From Limonium bicolor (taxonomy: Eukaryota > Streptophyta > Magnoliopsida > Caryophyllales > Plumbaginaceae): a DNA stretch of 64,000 nt. The position numbers were made by a program, and so were the translations under genes. Below the pieces are notes generated by a model. It was not told the origin of the DNA and did no database searches. It was given only the letters and a program-made list of their open reading frames with translations. Below are positions 42,691-54,716 of the stretch, piece by piece (position 1 is the stretch's first letter; each line of letters opens with the position of its first letter). The stretch is from NCBI GenBank assembly GCA_023374045.1, contig CM041783.1:96135298-96199297 (forward strand). Reading direction: 5' to 3'.

Positions 42691-43199
42691 GCCCGTCATA
42701 AGACCTAGAACCATCCTTTAGGCTCGTCATAAGACCTAGAACCATCCTTTAGGCTCGTCATAAGACCTAGAACCTCCCTTTAGGCTCGTCATAAGACCTA
42801 GTTGCATCCCTTAGGCTCGTCATAAGACCTAGAACCTCCCTTTAGGCTCGTCATAAGACCTAGATCCAACCTTTAGGCTCGTCATAAGACCTAGAACCAT
42901 CCTTTAGGCTCGTCATAAGACCTAGAACCATCCTTTAGGCTCGTCATAAGACCTAGAACCCCCCTTTAGGCTCGTCATAAGACCTAGTTGCATTCCCTTA
43001 GGCTCGTCATAAGACCTAGATCCAACCTTTAGGCTCGTCATAAGACCTAGAACCTCCCTTTAGGCTCGTCATAAGACCTAGTTGCATTCCCTTAGGCTCG
43101 AAGTAAGACCTAGCATTACCTTTTAGCTTACCCACTCTCATCAAACACATTGCATTCATCTCATTCATATAGGCTCGTCATAAGACCTAGTTGCATTAT
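42691..43199. repeat. Tandem array, unit about 31 bp (AGGCTCGTCATAAGACCTAG)
   Basis: About 13 good copies and 2-3 degraded ones share the core GGCTCGTCATAAGACCTAG followed by variable 10-12-bp tails (AACCATCCTTT, AACCTCCCTTT, TTGCATTCCCTT, ATCCAACCTTT). The order of tail types partly repeats, suggesting multi-unit duplications. Confidence 0.95.
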
Positions 43200-43241
43200 C
43201 CAGGCGTCACAAGACCTGGCGACAGAAAGTTGGCGAGGTGA

Positions 43242-43375
43242 TGGCAATAAATCCTCCTTTTGTGATGTCAACTTATTTTTGGGATCAACGAATGGTGGGC
43301 AAAGGCAATAAGTCCCCAGGGTTTTTACCAGGAGTTATCCCTGCACACCGGCTTGGGGGCGATGGCAATAAGTCC
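43242..43375. repeat. Three copies of GGCAATAAGTCC at 60-bp spacing
   Basis: GGCAATAAATCC, GGCAATAAGTCC and GGCAATAAGTCC occur near 43242, 43303 and 43363 with otherwise diverged spacers. This is a short decayed tandem repeat. Confidence 0.5.
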
Positions 43376-43429
43376 ACATTGGGTCCAGCCAGGAGCATCG
43401 GCACGGGTTTCGGTCCCCCAGAAGCATCC

Positions 43430-43510
43430 GAGCATCATCAGCATCATCAGCATCATCAGCATCATCAGCATCATCAACACCATCGGCATTATCATCAGCA
43501 TCAGCATCAT
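43430..43510. repeat. CATCAG/CAT trinucleotide-type microsatellite
   Basis: Repeats of AGCATCATC and close variants span about 80 bp. Frames across it read poly-His or Ile-Ser and are not genes. Confidence 0.9.
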
Positions 43511-43565
43511 TTGCGTCATTAGCATTTCAGCATTCTTGCATTTGCATCCAGTTTTCACATTCTAG

Positions 43566-43990
43566 GTAGTCAACGCCTTAGAATAGCTTGACATCATTTT
43601 CATCACTTTAGGTAGTCAGCGCCTTAGAATAGCTCGACAACATAGCATCCTTATAGGTAGTCAACGCCTTAGAATCGCTTGACATTATCTCATTTCCACT
43701 TTTTAGGTTGTCAACGCCTTAGAATCGCTTGACATTATCTCATTTCCACTTTTAGGTTGTCAACGCCTTAGAATCGCTTGACATTATCTCATTTCCACTT
43801 TTTAGGTGTCAGCGCCTTAGAATCGCTTGACATTATCTCGTTTCCACATTTTAGGTTGTCAACGCCTTAGAATCGCTTGACATTATCTCGTTTCCACATT
43901 TTAGGTTGTCGACGCCTTAGAATCGCTTGGCATTACTTCATTTCACTCTACTTATAGGTGGTCAGCACCTTAGAATAGCTCGACACAATC
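43566..43990. repeat. Tandem array, unit about 45-53 bp (GTCAACGCCTTAGAATCGCTTGAC)
   Basis: Nine copies of a unit with core CAACGCCTTAGAATCGCTTG are followed by ATTATCTCATTTCCAC tails. The middle copies are almost identical; the outer copies use AATAGCT and differ in the tail. The core GTCAA...TTGAC is itself inverted and could form a hairpin. Confidence 0.95.
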
Positions 43991-44080
43991 TACATATAGG
44001 GTCTTTTAAGATCCCAAAATTTTGGGGTATCACTCAGGCATCAACTAGTCTTTTCATCTTCATTACAAAGCCTAGTTGAC

Positions 44081-44091
44081 GGGGGGCAATC
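44081..44091 (+). promoter_or_regulatory. Polypurine tract of D
   Basis: GGGGGGCAATC directly precedes the 3' LTR start TGTTATACCC. Confidence 0.8.
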
Positions 44092-45854
44092 TGTTATACC
44101 CAAAATTTCAACCCCCCCGGAAGAGAGTCTCGACTAATAGGTTAGTAGCGAGGGTTTCCGGTTCGATCAGCGCATTTCAGAGTACTAGGGATAGTTTAGC
44201 CATCTCCAGGGGCATTTTCGTAATTCTTCAAGGCTCCTAAGCCCCCTATAGGATTTCTCTCTCCTCCAAATAAGGGTCAAATCAATTCAAAATGCTTTGA
44301 AATTTTAACCCATGATAAAGGATGACATTTGAAGCATAATGGCGTTGGAATTTTGATTTTTCGAATTTCCAATAATTTTCTAGCAATTTCTGATTGAATC
44401 TGACGGGAAATTGAATTTAAAAATATCCCAATATCCAAAAAATTCGATTCCACTTTAGAAAAATCAGAAATATCATCCTTTACCCATGTGTAAAATTTTA
44501 TAATCAAATTCCTTCAGGAAGCCCTTGAGCTAAAACGTCGGTAAATCTCGGTTTTTACCGGATTTTTTCTATCTTTAAGGAAGTCTATATAAGGAACCTT
44601 ATCCCATGATCAAATCAGAACCTAAAGAACCCTAAGCAACCAGAAAACCTAGCCGTCTCATTCTCCTCACGTTTTTACACATCCAAGCACCAAAATCACA
44701 TCAAAAATCCCTCGAAATCACCACCTAAACACGCTTTTCAACTCCTAACACATCAACAATCATCAAACATCAACCAAACCACCTCCAAAACGTGAAGAAC
44801 ATCATCAACAATCAACAACCGGAAGCCCGGGTCGAACTCAATCCGGAACCGGCATCATCGGAGCCTCCGAAGAATCCCAACGTGAAGAATCATCTTGAAT
44901 TCGAAGGTAAAACAGGTTACAATCCCACTTTTCTGATTCCCCACGACCTTGTTAACTCTCTGTCAAAGTTTGGGTTCAAACCAACCTGTTTACGCTTCTG
45001 TATTGACGTTTGTTTAAGCTTCTGTCCAATAACTTGTTTACAAAGTTTCGTGCTTAATTCGAATTCAAATTGAAAACTTTCAATCACTAACGTCTTGTAC
45101 ATCTTTCAGGCTACACACCCATAAAATTTGAGCTCAAAACACCCTCGGGAACCTTCTGAAAACCCCTGTCCGTGGGTGGTCCGTGACCTCGGACCTATGG
45201 TCCGGGACCTCGGACGCGTTGTCCGAGACCACGGACACCCACGGACGGCGGCGGGATTTTAAAAATTCAAAATTTAGGTTTTTCTAATGATGTCCGGGCC
45301 CACGGACATCCTGTCCGTGGCCCCGGACTTTGCAAATTTTTGTTTTCCTTCAATTTCGACTTTTCTGCATATTTAGGTTAACTGGGGTCCGTGGTCTCGG
45401 ACCTTTGGTCCGTGGCTACGGACGTAAGCAAAATTTGACCTAATTCTGCCTCCGAAACCCTAGTTTAGGTAATTTCACTTTTCACTTTTATTTTCTGTCA
45501 AAAAATGCTAAAAAACACAAAAAAACAGAAGGTTGCGCACTTAGGTTAAAACGACTCGTAATAAGCCGTAAATAAACTGAGTAGAGGAAAAACGACCTAG
45601 GAAGGGTAATGAAAGTAATTGAACCCTAAATAAGTCGAATATCAAGCCCCCGAACCCGAACTCTCCTTTCCTAATTTGATCTAGGTTAAAATTAGGTGGC
45701 GACTCATAATAGGTTCCAGTGAGCTAGCTTAGGTTTTAATAATTATTGTTTTATGACATAGTTATTAATCTTAGGCTATAAGTGGACCTAAAACCCAATC
45801 GGATCCTAATCAGCCTTAATCAACATAGGATAGGGTTTAAAATCGAGGCTCACA
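44092..45854 (+). repeat. Element D, 3' LTR
   Basis: This 1,763-bp partner of 36307-38039 ends in GAGGCTCACA, followed by the target copy GAAGC (45855-45859). It includes the TATA box at 44586 and the TCCG array at 45167-45422. Confidence 0.9.
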
Positions 45855-47827
45855 GAAGCCCAGAAAGCAAAGATAAAGGAAATAAACTTAAGATATAACC
45901 TACCAAGAGTTAAGGACATACGAGTCCCACGGAGGAAAGCTCAGAGGACTACCCCCACAGAGCGGGCATAGTCGAGCCGAACAAACTGATGAATGACAGC
46001 TAGTACTGTTCGTCTAACTCATTAACACCCAAGTATGATTGATCATCAGAGGGTGGTGTAATCAACAGAAGTTGAACGAAGCGTTGAGATGGAAGTATAA
46101 GACGACAGGATGATATCCAACTTGGACACCGTAAGGCAAACGCCTAATACGAACCAAACCTTGACTTTTTAAAGACACAAGTCTAGTAAAACGACAGTAT
46201 TGCCAAAGACACTAAGTAACCTCAGATCACCTGAACAACTTCCCTAGCAGGAAGCAGGATGCAGCAACTTATCATGAAACCCGATACTACATTTAGTATG
46301 TAACCTAACGGTGGATAGTGCTCAAAGAACCAGAATCTTATAGGGATGACCTGCAGATGAGTAAGAGTACAAATAATGAACTGAGACATTAAGCATTAAG
46401 AGCCTACGAGCCAAGGATGTTAACCACATCAGAGCCCGAGGCGCAGTAAGTTATAAGAGAGCTTGTTTAAGCCACAAAGGGACTACAATTTGTAAATATG
46501 AACGGTTACCAAACCTATAACTTAGATTGGGAAGATATTACCAAGAAAGGGTACCAATGAGAATATTGAGATAATGCTAAGGACAGGAGTGGAGAATGAA
46601 CCATGCCTTTTAGGGTGGGGATACCTCTCCTTGTTGTGAGGCCATGAGTGGGAGTGAACCCCTCAAAAAGGGCTTTCACCTATTAGACATAAAATACACT
46701 TTATTTAGAAAATGGAAAATATGAACCTTGAGATTACCTTAGAACATACCAGATACACTTGAGTAATAAGGAAGGTTGCACAGATAGACCCCATATCCAA
46801 CACCCAGGATGTAAGAATTAGTAATTGTCAGAGATAGACATTGTGAGTGCACATTATGGCACGTCAAGTGACCAATGCTCAGAAGAGCCTGTGACTCAGC
46901 GGATGACTTCTTCAGGAACCAGTTAAGTTACATGGTAGATAACATCACTAAGAATGAAAGAAAGCGAGAGGAATTAGCCTACTTACAAATTTGAGATTGA
47001 AGCAGAACACCTTCGTATTAAGAGTTAACTATTTTACAGCACGGTATGACAACCGCCATACACCGGAATGAGAGAATTCCCAGTGTGTTTACACCAAGAA
47101 GGGATTGAGTATAAGGTAAGAAATTAGAATAAGTGAGTAAGAGGTTGCACCATCAATGGGCAACATGATAAGGGCCAACTACCACGGTAGTAGTGGTCGT
47201 GAGTACAATAGTTATATAAGGGGAATTAAGTCGTGGTGCGCGGTAAAGTGACCGTTAGGTATGAACCGACAAATATTGACACAGAGGCAATGAGATTTAT
47301 GAGTTAAGACCAATATAAGTAAGGAAATAAAATGATAGACGAACTGAGCATTGATGCCAGTAGTCTGGACCTAGTTAGGTAAGATTTCACAGGAAGCACA
47401 CTACCCATTCCTCATGGAACTAGAAGTGCATTCCTAGTAGAACAAATATGAGAAACATGATAAGAGGCTCTACGGAAAGAGACCTCAATTATTAAGAGAC
47501 CGAATCAGTACGGGATACAGAAAGAGCTAGAGCATACAGTACCAAGAACATAGTAAATAGACTTCCCTTGATTAACTTCAAGAAGAACAATAAATGTTAT
47601 TATGGAACGATGAAAAAGGAGATCGACAACAGAATACTTCATAATTAGCAATAGCTAAACGTGTGACGGACACTATGAGTTTACTAAAACGAGACGTGGG
47701 ACGACTGCACCCCACAGGGGCTTGCAGGCCTGACACGCTCATTTATGAGTTAGTTGGGTAAGTAGTAATGTACCAGTAAGGTACCCCATGCATGTAAACG
47801 AGTGGTGTAAGGAACACGGGAGGTAGT
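45855..47827 (+). mobile_element. Element E internal region, second segment
   Basis: E continues after D. GGTGGGGATACCTC near 46616 aligns with C near 10505-10525 and F near 57240, at the matching distance from the PBS, and 46660 aligns with A near 1085. From about 47640 the sequence (GGACACTATGAG, CTTGCAGGCCTGACA, TATGAGTTAGTTGGGTAAGT) instead matches a block only about 1.4 kb from the PBS in C and F, so the order is disturbed. No gene seen. Confidence 0.65.
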
Positions 47828-49650
47828 TGATAAGTGTGGAATTTATCTATTTTTATATGCTTAATGTGAATAATATTTTCTTGGTTTATACGATAAATTC
47901 CTTACTTATATGTTATTCTATGTTATATTGGAAGAACTCCCCTTACTTGTGGTTTTATGCTTAAACAGGTTAAAAACACTAAAGAAAAGGTCTAAAAACA
48001 TATGTCAAAAGCTTCATGATCAAACTGAGACCAAACAGAATCAAAAACGGATATTCTGCTCAATTTACAGTATGATCTGTTTATAAACCTACTGTCTAAA
48101 TTTAGACATGGTTCGGGTTTGTTGATGATTTACAAATCCCGAACCACAAGGAAAATCTCGCGCCGCGTTCTTAAAGTAAAAGAAAGTGGAGCGCTTGAAA
48201 TTGGGGCATTTATTACGTGAGACACATTGCACGTGGACTGGGCTCGGACAAAATAAAAAGGAGAGACAACACCATCACGTGGGTCTTGGGCTTTTGCTGC
48301 AACATTTCAAGATATGTCACGTACAGGAATTAGACATGCTTGGTCGGACTCATCGTCGGATGTGGATGAAAAAGAAGCCATGCATGCACATGGGCTTTCA
48401 ACGTTTACAGGAACAAGGAGGCCATCTTCATGGGCCATGCGCATACATCATGACACTCTTCAAATAGAGGCATACACACACTCGCATGAGCATGCAGATG
48501 GGCCGACAAGCACAAACATCAATGATCAGAGGCGCAGACTTTGTCTGATAGGCCGCAACTTCAAGATCGATTGAAGTCTGAAGAGGTGCAGACTTTTGCT
48601 GAGCCATGACGATATAAAAAGCCCGAGACCGAGCCGCAACAGTTCGAAAGAGCCGTCGAGGACGGAAATTCTCTGTAACCTAGCCACACACAACATTGAG
48701 TACGAGAGAGAACAGAATCGAAACTCTAGACAGACAGAGAGAGCCGCCACGAGCAGGAAACGAAGACAGAAGAGAGAGGATATAATTCGACATTCAACAA
48801 TACAATTTCACCGGAGCATAGTCGCGAGCGCAGGCAAATTCGAGACAACAGCAACATAAAAGACCGGAGCAAGAAGACAGTGACCGGATTCGCCATCGGT
48901 TCTACAACAATTAGATGACGTTTTCTAATCTCTTTAATATTGTTATTATTTCTTTGTCTCCGATGTCTGAGTAGTCGTTTATAATTCTGGTTTTACTATG
49001 GACAACTAGTTTATTGTTTTACTTCCTGAGTTGTAGAATATAAATTCTATACAGATTGTAGTTTTGTTCCTAGTTATTTATTGATATTCTCTTGTGATTA
49101 TTTATTGCTTGAGTTTATTTGGTATGAATTGCTTACAAGTGAGAACTGCGGCGTTCATTAGACCATAGGAATATACCAGTGAAACTACAGGTGACAATTC
49201 CTGGGGATTAGCTGACTAGAAACCAGATGAATCATTAATGCTATTAGTTAATTTGTAAATTCATAACGAGAGTTAGGATTTGGGAATTGCTAGTAAGAAT
49301 CTATCTTGCGGGAGATCGGTTTTAGATTAATTTAGATCTGAGGTTGCAATCTAGAATTTAGAAACACCCGGGAAGGGAATTGATAAACTAGGGAGAAGTA
49401 GTAAACCAGGATTCACCATTTAGATTTATTAGATAATCACTTTTATTTGTTTCCAGTTTATTTTGTTTATTTTATTTCTGCAATCAAACCCCCAATTATT
49501 ATTGTTATTTTCTTTAAGTTTATTAGTTAGTAGATTAAAGACTCAAACTAGACACAGCCTCCTTTGGTTCGATAACCTAGAGAATACTACCTAGGAAAAC
49601 TTGCTACGATAGACCAGTACACTTGCTGATAATACGTTTTATCCCGAACA
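47828..49650 (+). mobile_element. Solo LTR B2
   Basis: The 1,823-bp segment begins TGATAAGTGTGG and ends TTTTATCCCGAACA (TG...CA). A perfect 5-bp target duplication GTAGT flanks it (47823-47827 and 49651-49655). No PBS, PPT or coding region is present, so it is a solo LTR left by LTR-LTR recombination. Removing it rejoins a GGTAGT/CGACTCCGTACCACGG sequence colinear with F and C. A TATA box lies at 48613-48620. It shares the TGATAAG start and general layout with solo LTR B but is a different family. Frames near 48186-48574 are chance. Confidence 0.85.
48613..48620 (+). promoter_or_regulatory. TATA box of solo LTR B2
   Basis: TATAAAAA within ACGATATAAAAAGCCCGAG, about 785 bp into the LTR, is the probable core promoter of the former element. 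Confidence 0.55.
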
Positions 49651-50296
49651 GTAGTCGACTCCGTACCACGGACAACGACATAAGATCAAACAAGAGCAGC
49701 CATTACCACAAACAGTCAAAGAGAAGAATTCAGTTGAACCAGCAACGCAAGGGAATCAGAGAACAAATAATTAAGGACTATGAAGTGCAAGAAGCACAGA
49801 TTGTTAAGTATAGACATAGGACATGTCTTAAGATGAATAAGATTAAACTGTAAAGTGCAATAAGCACTAAACATTAGTTTCAGATTAGGAATCATCCTCA
49901 GACCAAAGGTCAGTTGGAGAGAACAATTTAGACATTCAAGAAAACACTAAGAGTATGAACATTTGATCTCCAGGGAGACTGGATAGACGAGCTACAACCC
50001 ATCAAGGCCGTGTATATATAAAGATAACACGTGACCATTGAGGGACCTTTAGTGCTAAACCATAAGCACACAAGAGAAAGATATCTGATACTGTAAAAAG
50101 AATAAGAGAGGCAAATAAACCTAAAACTATCAGAGTCGTGCAGCGGAAGCTAGCAGATCACTACCTTTGAGATTAGACCAAACTAAGTTAAGGAAACGAT
50201 ATAGGTACCGTTAAGAATCCTCGATACAGAGACTAAGTCATTTCTGATCGAATTATAAGTAAGATAGATGATGTGGAAGCTAGAATGCTTGGTGAG
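49651..50296 (+). mobile_element. Element E internal region, third segment
   Basis: The left part continues the out-of-order block (matches C near 11290 down to about 11090). ACTATCAGAGTCGTGCAGCGG near 50127 matches A 2343, C 9480 and F 56290, the block that precedes the internal purine tract by about 0.3 kb. F then interrupts it. Confidence 0.65.
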
Positions 50297-50935
50297 TGTA
50301 ACACCCCAACCGTTAATCTCGTCATTACCTCTTAAACTGTTACTAATTACTCCTACTCACGCAGCGGAACTCTAGTTACAACGAGGGGTGAAACAACGCC
50401 GTTAGCCACCCATGTGGCTAACCAGGCTTTTCTTACATACCGTAACGGTCTGATGAACTGGAACAACCGAGTACTTCATACAAATACAATACTCAATTCA
50501 TATCTCTATACCGAGTCTACAATATACGGATGCCGATAACATACTCGGACTTACACCTCATTCAAACGCATAAGTAATTACAATTTAACTACCCATGCTC
50601 ACAGCAGTCCCCGTCCTACACTCTCGAACGGTGGTCAGCTTCAAGTACCTGCACACTAAAAACGTTCCCCCTAGGGGGTCAGCTTACGCTGCGCATGAAA
50701 TTCGCATATACCGCGTGCTAACCGCGGTACGCCGACTACTTTGGGTCGGATATACATGGAGTTCATTTTAATCAAACAACATGCATCATGGCAATACAAT
50801 ATATATGTATATCACACAAGGAATCTACATCCAATCACGGAACACGATTCCTAACTAACATAACAATGTTGTTAGTGGTAACTGGTTACTCTTAGGCATT
50901 GAGGGTTATTCCTCACTATGCCGTGTTTACTTATT

Positions 50936-51105
50936 CAATATCTCACCCGCTCTCTCGGGTTACTTATTTGTATACGCACCCATTCTCTTGGGCTACTCAT
51001 TCTTATACTTACCCATTCTCTCGGGTTACACATTCATATACACCCCTTTCTCTCGGGTTATTTATACTCATTATCTCACCCACACTCTTGGGTTATTATA
51101 CTCAA
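50936..51105. repeat. Short tandem repeat CTCTCGGGTTACTCAT in F 3' LTR
   Basis: Five imperfect units of about 35-40 bp share CCCATTCTCTCGGGTTA-type cores. The partner LTR has the array at about 60228-60372. Confidence 0.7.
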
Positions 51106-52346
51106 GCTCTTGTAGATTCTCGAGACACTACAGGTCTCCTACATCACGCTTGTTACTCTCTTACATACTTAAGCCAAAACTCATGGCTCTCTAGCATAGT
51201 CTTACTTCCCCGGTTTCGACCCTACTCTGGGTCTAGCATGGTGGGAAGGTTCAACTAGCTCACGGAACTCTCTCTTAGTTCCTAGTCTTTTACATAGGTC
51301 CGACTACTCTCGGACTACTCACATTCCCATATACTCCTCTCGGAGTTATAATTATATCATGTATATTAGTCTAGAAGCATCATTCTCGATGTTTCTAATG
51401 ACTTAGGGAACATTACTCAAGTTTGGTTAATCTTAGGTTTTAAGAGTTACCTTTACAATACATATACTCATACTTTCGGTTATATTCTTATACCGGGTAA
51501 ACCCTCTTATAGGAGGTCGACCATGTCTCAAGGGAGTTACTAATCCCCTAGGTCTCTTTTACCTTCCTTATAAGTTCACATTATAGGATTAACTTCAATC
51601 CTCTCGATGGAGGTTCATTTATCTCTCCACTCATATTTATTTCGTGGATTGTTTCAGTAAGGTTTTCTAACCGCTATCGGGTATTTACTCAACCCGTACA
51701 TCTCCTCACGTTCTAGGGAGTTCATATGTTTGCGTTATCGTTATACTTTAATCGATAGCTTGTGTGTGTTTGCATGTTTTCGTTATCATACGCATCGATC
51801 CGTTCTACGGATCTCTAGCCGAACGTTACTCACTATGAGTCGGTCTTTACACTATGTTAGACCACACCGGCATACAAGTATGTTAGTTCATTCAACATAC
51901 AACAAGGCATACATAATCAAACAAGGGATTATTTTCATGCTTTAGTCTTGATTAAGCCGGCACACAAACACACAAATCAGAGTAACTCGGTTAGCATACG
52001 GGGCATGAGAAAATCATACCTTTCACCGGGGTTTTTACTTTTACCGTGTCATCTCACCAAGCTCGGGTCACGCACGGTTCTCTGATAATGTTTCAACATT
52101 ATTATTAATACTAATATCATACGGTACATAATTAAATGCTACTCCCGTATTTACCCCGTTATCCCGTTATCTTGGTTTCACTCTTGTTCGTTTGAGTTCT
52201 CACTTCTCAACACTTCTAACACTTTATCACACTTCCTAGGGCCTTTACATGTCACCAAACAAGGCCTTAACATCTTATAACATCATTAACATTCAAACCC
52301 CCATCATTTACAACCTTTAAAACACTCACGGCATGATTCTGGGGGT

Positions 52347-52530
52347 GGTCCGGGACTTGGTCCTTACCCTAAGTCCCGGACCAATACTCGTCACTACTCT
52401 CGGGTGGAATTTCAACACTGGTCCGGGACCTTGTCCTGGAGTATAGTCCCGGACCAAACAAGCATTTGCACTCTCGGCCTAAATAAATGGGGTGGTCCGG
52501 GTCCTTGTCCATGGACTAGGTCCCGGACCC
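52347..52530. repeat. Three GGTCCGGGAC...GTCCCGGACC inverted repeats in F 3' LTR
   Basis: Modules lie at 52347-52383, 52420-52455 and 52492-52530, each with arms of 9-10 bp and loops of 16-20 nt that themselves contain TTGTCC/TGGAC-like parts. The partner LTR has them at 61611-61791. They occupy the same depth in the LTR as the arrays in A and C. Confidence 0.8.
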
Positions 52531-54682
52531 TGCTAAAACCTGCAACATACATCATTTTTCAACCCCAATTCAATCCTTAATCCACACTCAATCTTTCCCT
52601 AATCTTTCCACAAGATTTCTACATGTTTAATCACCATTAATCATGCTCTAAAACTCTTCAAATCATAGGCTCAAACCTTACTCAAACTCTTGCTCAAATT
52701 CACACATTTTGCATTCTCCCTTTTGCACTAATGCACACTTGTGCATTTTCTAACCTCTCTTAACACTTGCATTATTGTTCTCTCTTCATTTAACCATTCC
52801 AAAACTTCCAAGATAATGCACACCTCATACCAAGTTCCAAGACTCACTCTTAAAACCTTAAATCTTCTTTATTTTTCTACAACTCTTCAAGCATTTAAAC
52901 AACCTCTTTTGCTACAGATTTTTGCACAAATCTCACCACAATCATCCTCTCATATTCTTGGGTGATCATTTACCCAATTCAAACTCCAACAACACCTAGC
53001 TAACCCTAGGTTATTCTCCACCCAAAACATCACTTAAACCACTTAGGTTCCCACATAAATTTTGCCATAACTTGGCTACTTCTCTAACATTGCCCAAAAC
53101 TCATACCACCATTTAAATCATCCTAAAACTAGCCAAACCACAAGGGTTCTATCAGCACTCAATATCTCCTCATTAATCAAGCAAAACTCATTACACCATA
53201 TAGCATAATTCATCAAATACATAGCTCCCAAACAAGCATTAACTCACAAATGTTTTCTCACTTGCATTATTTCTAAGCAAGCACATTATCACCACAACTC
53301 AAGTGGGGTTCATTCATTTAATTAACCCTTCCCAAATGCTAAAACACATAGGATACACATTAGGGTTGGTTTCTTACCTTAATTTCTCTTAAGTTTCTTT
53401 TAGACATTCTTCTCCTCTTCTCTTCATCCAAAATCGGTCATGGCCAATCACTAGCCCAATTCTCTAGACCAATATACCAATGGATATAAGGAGTACTCAT
53501 TAGTTCTCCTAACTACGAAAATAACTCATGAATTCAAGAGGAGGGTTCAAGGCATTAAATTTGAACATTACCTTTGGAAACCCTAGAATTGATTTGCCAA
53601 GAATCAAAGGAGGAGCTCCAACCCACCATTGGAGACTTGGAGAGTAGCTCAAAACAAAGAGAAGCAAGGCATTAACACATGCCAAAATCGGCCACACAAG
53701 AAGGTGAAGAAATATGCAACTTTCTTTGGATATTTTTACCTTGGATGGAAGAGGAAGCTTCAAGCTTCAAGATTATGTGCTTTTCTCCTCAAATGGGCAA
53801 CACCCATGAAAATCAAACTCCCTTTTTGAATTTTGAAAAGAGAGGAAGATAGGCCTTGGTGAGAGGAGCAAGAATCTATGCTCGGTTTTTGAATCGGAGC
53901 TTTAACGAAGCTTGTACAAGGTGAGGAAGGTGGGGTAGCCATTGGAGAAGCTCCAAACCGTGGAGGAAGGAGAAGGACCAGAAGAGAGAAAAGAGAGGGG
54001 GAGTCTCACGATGGGAATGGGAAGAATGAAGAGAGAGAGAATAAAGTGGGGTATAAGTCCCCTTTTTACTATTTGCTTTTTCTCTTTCTTTTCCTTTCTT
54101 TCTTTATTACTAGCTTAGAGTGTGTGTGAGTGTGTTGACTCACTAATTAAAACCGGCCCCACTAAATTAGTAGGCTGGAGCGTTTTTTCGTTTTCTTACA
54201 GAAAACGCTCGTTATTTTACCCGGTTTGGCACTATTCACTAACCGGGCCCGTTTTTCGGATTTTTCTCGTTTCTTTATTTTTAATGGCTATTAAGCTTCC
54301 ATTAATACTTAATTATAGTTATATAATCAACTATAATTTTTACGGGTCCATTTGACCCTTAAAGTCACGTTTTCGGGTTTTCTCGAAAAACGTGCTTTAA
54401 ACTCCGTTAGCGTTTTAATCCATTATTTGGATCCGTTTTCTTCGGGAATCATTCCCGTATACTTATTAGGCCTAACTAAGCCTTAGGAATCCATCTCGGA
54501 CCCTCTCGAGATCATATATCTCTTATACTCATTTAACGCGTATTTTAGCGTTTTTCGCTTTTCAAGCGTTTTCTCTTTTCTTTTGGTTTTATTCTTTTTA
54601 CCAATACTCTTTAGGCACCATTAGGCCTTTTATAATCATATTAGAGTAATTTAACCGCCATTCCTAGATCCGGGGTATTTCA

Positions 54683-54716
54683 ATCTACCCCCCTTAGGAA
54701 CTTTGTCCTCAAAGTT
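54683..54716 (-). promoter_or_regulatory. Polypurine tract of F with relic polyprotein codons
   Basis: On the minus strand CTAAGGGGGGTAGAT abuts the LTR start TGAAATACCCC. The preceding codons read NFEDKVPKGGR. Confidence 0.75.

Larger units (their letters stand above)
36307..45854 (+). mobile_element. Element D: non-autonomous Tat/Ogre-like LTR retrotransposon
   Basis: This 9.55-kb element has two LTRs (36307-38039 and 44092-45854), TG...CA ends and a perfect 5-bp target duplication GAAGC (36302-36306 and 45855-45859). The PBS starts 3 nt after the 5' LTR and the purine tract GGGGGGCAATC abuts the 3' LTR. The interior encodes Gag remnants, an aspartic protease and a G-patch domain, then about 3.2 kb of non-coding DNA rich in tandem repeats. 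No reverse transcriptase, RNase H or integrase is present. A protease linked to a G-patch and this PBS type point to the Tat/Ogre branch of Ty3/gypsy. It inserted into E. Confidence 0.9.
50297..54682 (-). repeat. Element F, 3' LTR (left copy)
   Basis: The 4,386-bp LTR runs from TGTAACACCCCAACCG to GGGGTATTTCA in + coordinates. It carries a short tandem repeat (50936-51105), three TCCGGG inverted repeats (52347-52530) and a GA/CT-rich tract with minus-strand ACTTATACCCC near 54000-54060. Confidence 0.9.

Noticed and set aside
42691..43199. Regular repeats with variable tails resembling a CRISPR array
   Set aside because: Units are about 31 bp with only 10-12 bp of variable tail, no real spacers and no cas genes, inside a plant retrotransposon. 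It is an ordinary tandem repeat.
43238..43565. His-rich and Ile-Ser-rich open frames
   Set aside because: They are translations of a CATCAG-type microsatellite.
48186..48574. Two overlapping 86-93-codon frames
   Set aside because: They lie inside solo LTR B2 around its promoter, with no family motif.
54122..54355. 77-codon frame with hydrophobic segments in the F LTR
   Set aside because: It spans the conserved GGCCGGTTTT/AAACGCGC-type LTR region, has no homologous frame in C or A, and is disrupted in the other F LTR.
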